Notes under the pieces: generated by a model
Told to the model about the DNA's origin: nothing
Database searches by the model: none
What the model saw: the letters and a program-made list of their open reading frames with translations, nothing else
Assembly (NCBI GenBank): GCA_018873245.2
Contig: JAEMBT020000003.1
Span: forward strand, 7,397,843 to 7,461,842
Length of the DNA stretch: 64,000 bases
DNA from: Archegozetes longisetosus
Taxonomy: Eukaryota > Arthropoda > Arachnida > Sarcoptiformes > Trhypochthoniidae
Direction: 5' to 3'
In this document: positions 61,301-64,000 of the stretch, one piece after another
How positions within the stretch are numbered: position 1 is the first letter of the stretch
How the letters are laid out: every line of letters begins with the position of its first letter
Position numbers and translations under genes: made by a program

Positions 61301-63105
61301 TGGGTTGTTGAGGGAGTTATCGGAGATAAGATGACTACCGTTTTGAAGGGATTATTACCTGATTCGACTTATTATTTCAAGATTCAGGCCAGAAATAATA
61401 AGGGTTACGGTCCTCTATCTGCTGAGGTGTCATTCAAAACATTGCAGGGTATGTATATCGCTCAAATCGATTGATTGTTAGTTGGTAGCGACTTCAGATA
61501 ATTTTTGTTTATTTTGTTTATCTAGTTAATCATTGCACACAACTCATAGATTATTTTGTTTTAAGCATGATTTTAATTTGAGCACTTTTCCAATTTGTTT
61601 GCATGAATCGGTTTTTTGGTTATATTGTTCAGCTTTACCCGACTCACACGGAAATAATAGATATTATGGTATGTTTTCTTAAGCCATAATGTTTTGCACA
61701 TCAATTATTTACTTTTCGATTAGTTAATGCTTTTGTTGATTAAAATTTTACAGATGGGCGCAATATATCTACGAATACGTTGTACATAATCATAGCTGTT
61801 ATATCAGGAATTTCAGTTTTGCTATTGATAGTTGTTGGCACTCTGCTTTGTCGATCGAGAAACACAGCTTCAGGCGGTTATATGAGCGCTATGCGAAAGC
61901 CGAAGGGCTACATCGCCGCTGCAACAAGTCCTGCTGCAAAGTTAAGCTCTTCTACTGGCAAAGGCAAGGGCAGCAGTCGAGAACTCAAACCTCCAGACTT
62001 ATGGATTCATCACAACGAACACCTAGAATTGAAGGCTATTGACAAAAGTCTTACAAACGATACTATGACTGCTACACCCATCCAAAGGAATTCGCAAGAA
62101 ATCAATGATGATATGATTGACAAGAGCAAAAAGACCACATCGACTTATGGCGATTCCTTATATGATGACATAAATAAGGATGTTCTTAAAAGAGCTTCTT
62201 CTCCGTCAGAGACTAACTTAGGATCAATGAGCGGCACATCGACTGCGCGTAGGACAGCTCGGGCCAAGCCAATAATGATTCCGGTCGATCAAGGTACACT
62301 ATCGAATGGTGCGATAAGTATGGAGCCGTCGACAGGCTTATCGCGACCTCTCTATCCTCGAACTCAATTCAATATTCCTCGTGCGCACGTGACACTCGAC
62401 TCTTTAGATAGTAGTAATACAGGTATGAGTGGAGCGCATCATTTGCACCATTTGTACGATCCGGTGGCCTCTCCTGCCCTTCATATGGGACTGAGTAGTG
62501 CGACTCCGCTCGCAAATGGGCCACAAATGCCTTCCAATTCTTTATATTCATCCAACAATCCGTCATCTCAAGTCATTCCAAGCACTGCTACTAGTCCTGC
62601 TATAAATTATAGCATCGGTAAACGACAGTCCGGTCATCCATTAAAGAGCTTTAGCGTACCCGCACCTCCACCACCACCGTTAAATACTCCGCCAACAAGT
62701 GGAACACCACATAATGGTTCGAATATTTGTCTTTCATTTGATTGATTGATTGATTGATTAATTGATCAGTAACTATTATTTCCAATAACTTTAGTGGTTA
62801 GACCTCAAATGGTATCGAGTCCACACAAAAAGATAACACCGGGAAGCAATGTCGCATCTGGTGTTAACGCATCTCATGCACATAAATCTATTCATGCAGT
62901 CTCTCCTTCTACTCGAGGACCAGATTCTATAAAAAGAGAAGAACTTTCTGTAAGAAATTCCTATTACTTTTGTTGAAGATTTTGTTCACCGTTTGTATAT
63001 TTATAGTCTTCTTTTAGTACCGAAGAACTCAACCAAGAAATGGCTAATTTAGAGGGCCTGATGAAAGACTTGAATGCGATTACAGCGTCTGAATTTGAGT
63101 GTTAA
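55536..63105 (+). CDS. fra: DCC/Frazzled-type netrin receptor, form without Ig domains in window
   Basis: Axon-guidance receptor family (DCC, neogenin, Frazzled, UNC-40). Exons: 55536-55650, 60165-61448, 61633-61668, 61754-62716, 62795-62949, 63007-63105; 883 aa if joined so. Exon 1 is a signal-peptide exon with a GTATGT donor in phase 1. Exon 2 (phase 1) codes four fibronectin III domains (residues about 62-466) matching DCC FN3-FN6, with SDLDETRVPD between the second-last pairs as in DCC. A membrane segment lies near 61781-61850. The cytoplasmic part has P1 (KPPDLWIHH, about 61987), P2 (YPRTQFNIPRAHVTLDSLD, about 62353) and P3 (EGLMKDLNAITASEFEC, to 63102). No Ig domain or FN1-FN2 exon is visible upstream. 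The exon-1 link is inferred from phase; the 62716 donor (GTTCGA) is weak. Confidence 0.85.
56120..56210. repeat. CT microsatellite
   Basis: Interrupted CT/CCCTCT run with a pure (CT)n core at about 56158-56188, in the first intron of the receptor gene. Confidence 0.85.
56298..56320. repeat. GA microsatellite
   Basis: A (GA)n run about 90 bp after the CT tract and complementary to it, so the two could pair. In the same intron. Confidence 0.85.
57043..57648. mobile_element. Mutator-like element with about 85-bp inverted repeats
   Basis: Left arm (about 57046-57129) and right arm (about 57562-57645) are nearly perfect reverse complements, sharing GGCTTGAACGCCGAAG, ACGTAGGCAGGAACGCCG and AGAGAAAAACCTG. 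Direct repeats GAATATAATGG flank it at 57032-57042 and 57649-57659. Long terminal repeats with a 9-11 bp target duplication fit the Mutator superfamily. No transposase inside. It lies in the first intron of the receptor gene. Confidence 0.8.
58261..58341. repeat. Pure CT microsatellite
   Basis: About 40 uninterrupted CT units in the receptor gene's first intron. Confidence 0.95.
59325..59465. repeat. Degenerate minisatellite of about 17 bp
   Basis: Seven to eight variants of TATACAAGTTATACTC follow one another. Unit lengths and sequence vary, indicating an old array. In the receptor gene's first intron. Confidence 0.65.
62738..62762. repeat. TTGA microsatellite
   Basis: Five to six GATT units in the short intron before receptor exon 5. 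Confidence 0.7.
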
Positions 63106-63925
63106 ACGTTGATCTTCAGCTCAATATTATCTAGGCCTCCATTGAACTCGATTAAAATTTGTATTAATGTATAGAAACTAATTGATTTATAAACTAATTT
63201 AGCTGTTTTTGATATTACACGAATCTCACCTCTGTTTATACTCTGTTTTCGATTCATTTTGTATATTTAATAGATTTTTATATCATTTTGACATTTGTTT
63301 TCAAGTCTGAATCAAATTTTTTCTATAAAGCTAAGCATGAAAGTCAGCAATTTATACAAATTAAGTTATAAATGCATATATTCGATGTAAAAATAAATTA
63401 TATAAAATAGTGCCAATCAAGCTATGGGTACGACATTTGATCCTAACCAGGAATCTCACTTAAAAGCATCAGTATTTGTTGTTAAATGTATTATCATTAC
63501 AATTTTAATGTTTGACCATTCAATTAACTTAACTATAATTATGTAAAATTCAAAACTATTAGGTGTTGTGATTATCATTTGTGCCATTTCTTGATTACAT
63601 AAATCTTGTCAGTACATATTTATTGCTTCAAATCTACTTAATTAAAATCTTTTTAGTTAGACTTTTAATGTTTTACATTGGAGCTTCATCTGTACAAAAA
63701 TCGACCACTTTTCAAGTTTTAAATAAATTGCCTAAATAATCATACTTATTGTGTGCTATCATTTCAAAATAAAAATTTCATTCCAATTGATTGGGATTTT
63801 CAATTCAAGATCATTTATGATAATAGCCATAAGATACACATAGATTTTGTAGTTTTCAACTTTGAACAATCAATAATTTTAGGCTTATTCGCAATAAATG
63901 CACTTTTCTGGCAAACGTTACTATG
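63106..63925. other. 3' UTR and intergenic sequence after the receptor gene
   Basis: AT-rich, with an AATAAA near 63392 that could serve as a poly(A) signal. No further gene is seen. Confidence 0.4.
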
Positions 63926-64000
63926 ATTAAACAAATCAAATTTACTAGGAATTATAGCTCATTACATGCAGTAATGCTCAACTGATAGTGTAGTATTGAG
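63926..64000. repeat. Second copy of the PDS5-intron repeat (cut by window end)
   Basis: About 75 bp match the inner right arm of the element at 54055-54130, sharing AAATCAAATTTACTA, AGCTCATTA, ATGCA and GCTCAACTGATA, in the same orientation. It shows that the element belongs to a dispersed family. Confidence 0.7.

Noticed and set aside
1..64000. tRNA, rRNA, CRISPR or bacterial-type operons
   Set aside because: I looked for T-loop strings and regular spaced repeats and found none. Spliced animal genes make a bacterial origin untenable.

Overview
The window is eukaryotic nuclear DNA, AT-rich, with many compact spliced genes (introns often 60-90 bp, GT-AG) set among long AT-rich gaps full of small DNA transposons. 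The recognised proteins are animal ones: VPS16, NDUFA4, Enhancer of polycomb, Cdk4/6, MetRS with a WHEP domain, PDS5 and a DCC/Frazzled receptor. Two cysteine-stabilised defensin-like genes, one with a Rel/GATA/TATA promoter, point to an arthropod. A mite or other small arthropod is my guess; the sequence does not prove the group.

Layout. 1-2761: VPS16 (minus, N-terminal half, runs off the left edge) and NDUFA4 (plus) start about 640 bp apart and probably share a promoter region. 2762-10748: a gene-poor stretch with one weak small-gene candidate (3755-4196), a perfect palindrome and a 517-bp pogo-type MITE. 10749-13855: Enhancer of polycomb, seven exons. 13856-20119: gap with a 134-bp inverted-repeat element. 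20120-22281: Cdk4/6, five exons, convergent with the three-exon methionyl-tRNA synthetase on the minus strand (23673-26124).

26.5-46 kb is an accessory region with no housekeeping gene. It holds two dead mariner copies, a dead pogo-like transposase, Tc1 fragments (one turned into a 470-bp hairpin), a foldback element with internal tandem repeats, a non-autonomous element with 8-9 bp target duplications, very AT-rich decayed reading frames that look virus- or Polinton-like, a broken secreted-protein gene, and the two defensin-like genes.

46210-54573 is PDS5 (25 exons). Its exon phases all agree, but it carries three single-base deletions at short homopolymers. 55536-63105 is a DCC/Frazzled-type netrin receptor. 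As seen here, a signal-peptide exon joins in phase to four fibronectin III domains, a membrane segment and the P1-P3 cytoplasmic motifs, with no Ig domains in the window. The right edge carries a second copy of the repeat found in the last PDS5 intron.

The genes do not form a single pathway. EPC (NuA4/TIP60 acetyltransferase), PDS5 (cohesin) and Cdk4/6 (G1 control) are nuclear or cell-cycle genes, VPS16, NDUFA4 and MetRS are housekeeping, and the defensins are probable immune effectors. All calls come from reading translations and splice signals by eye; no database search was run.
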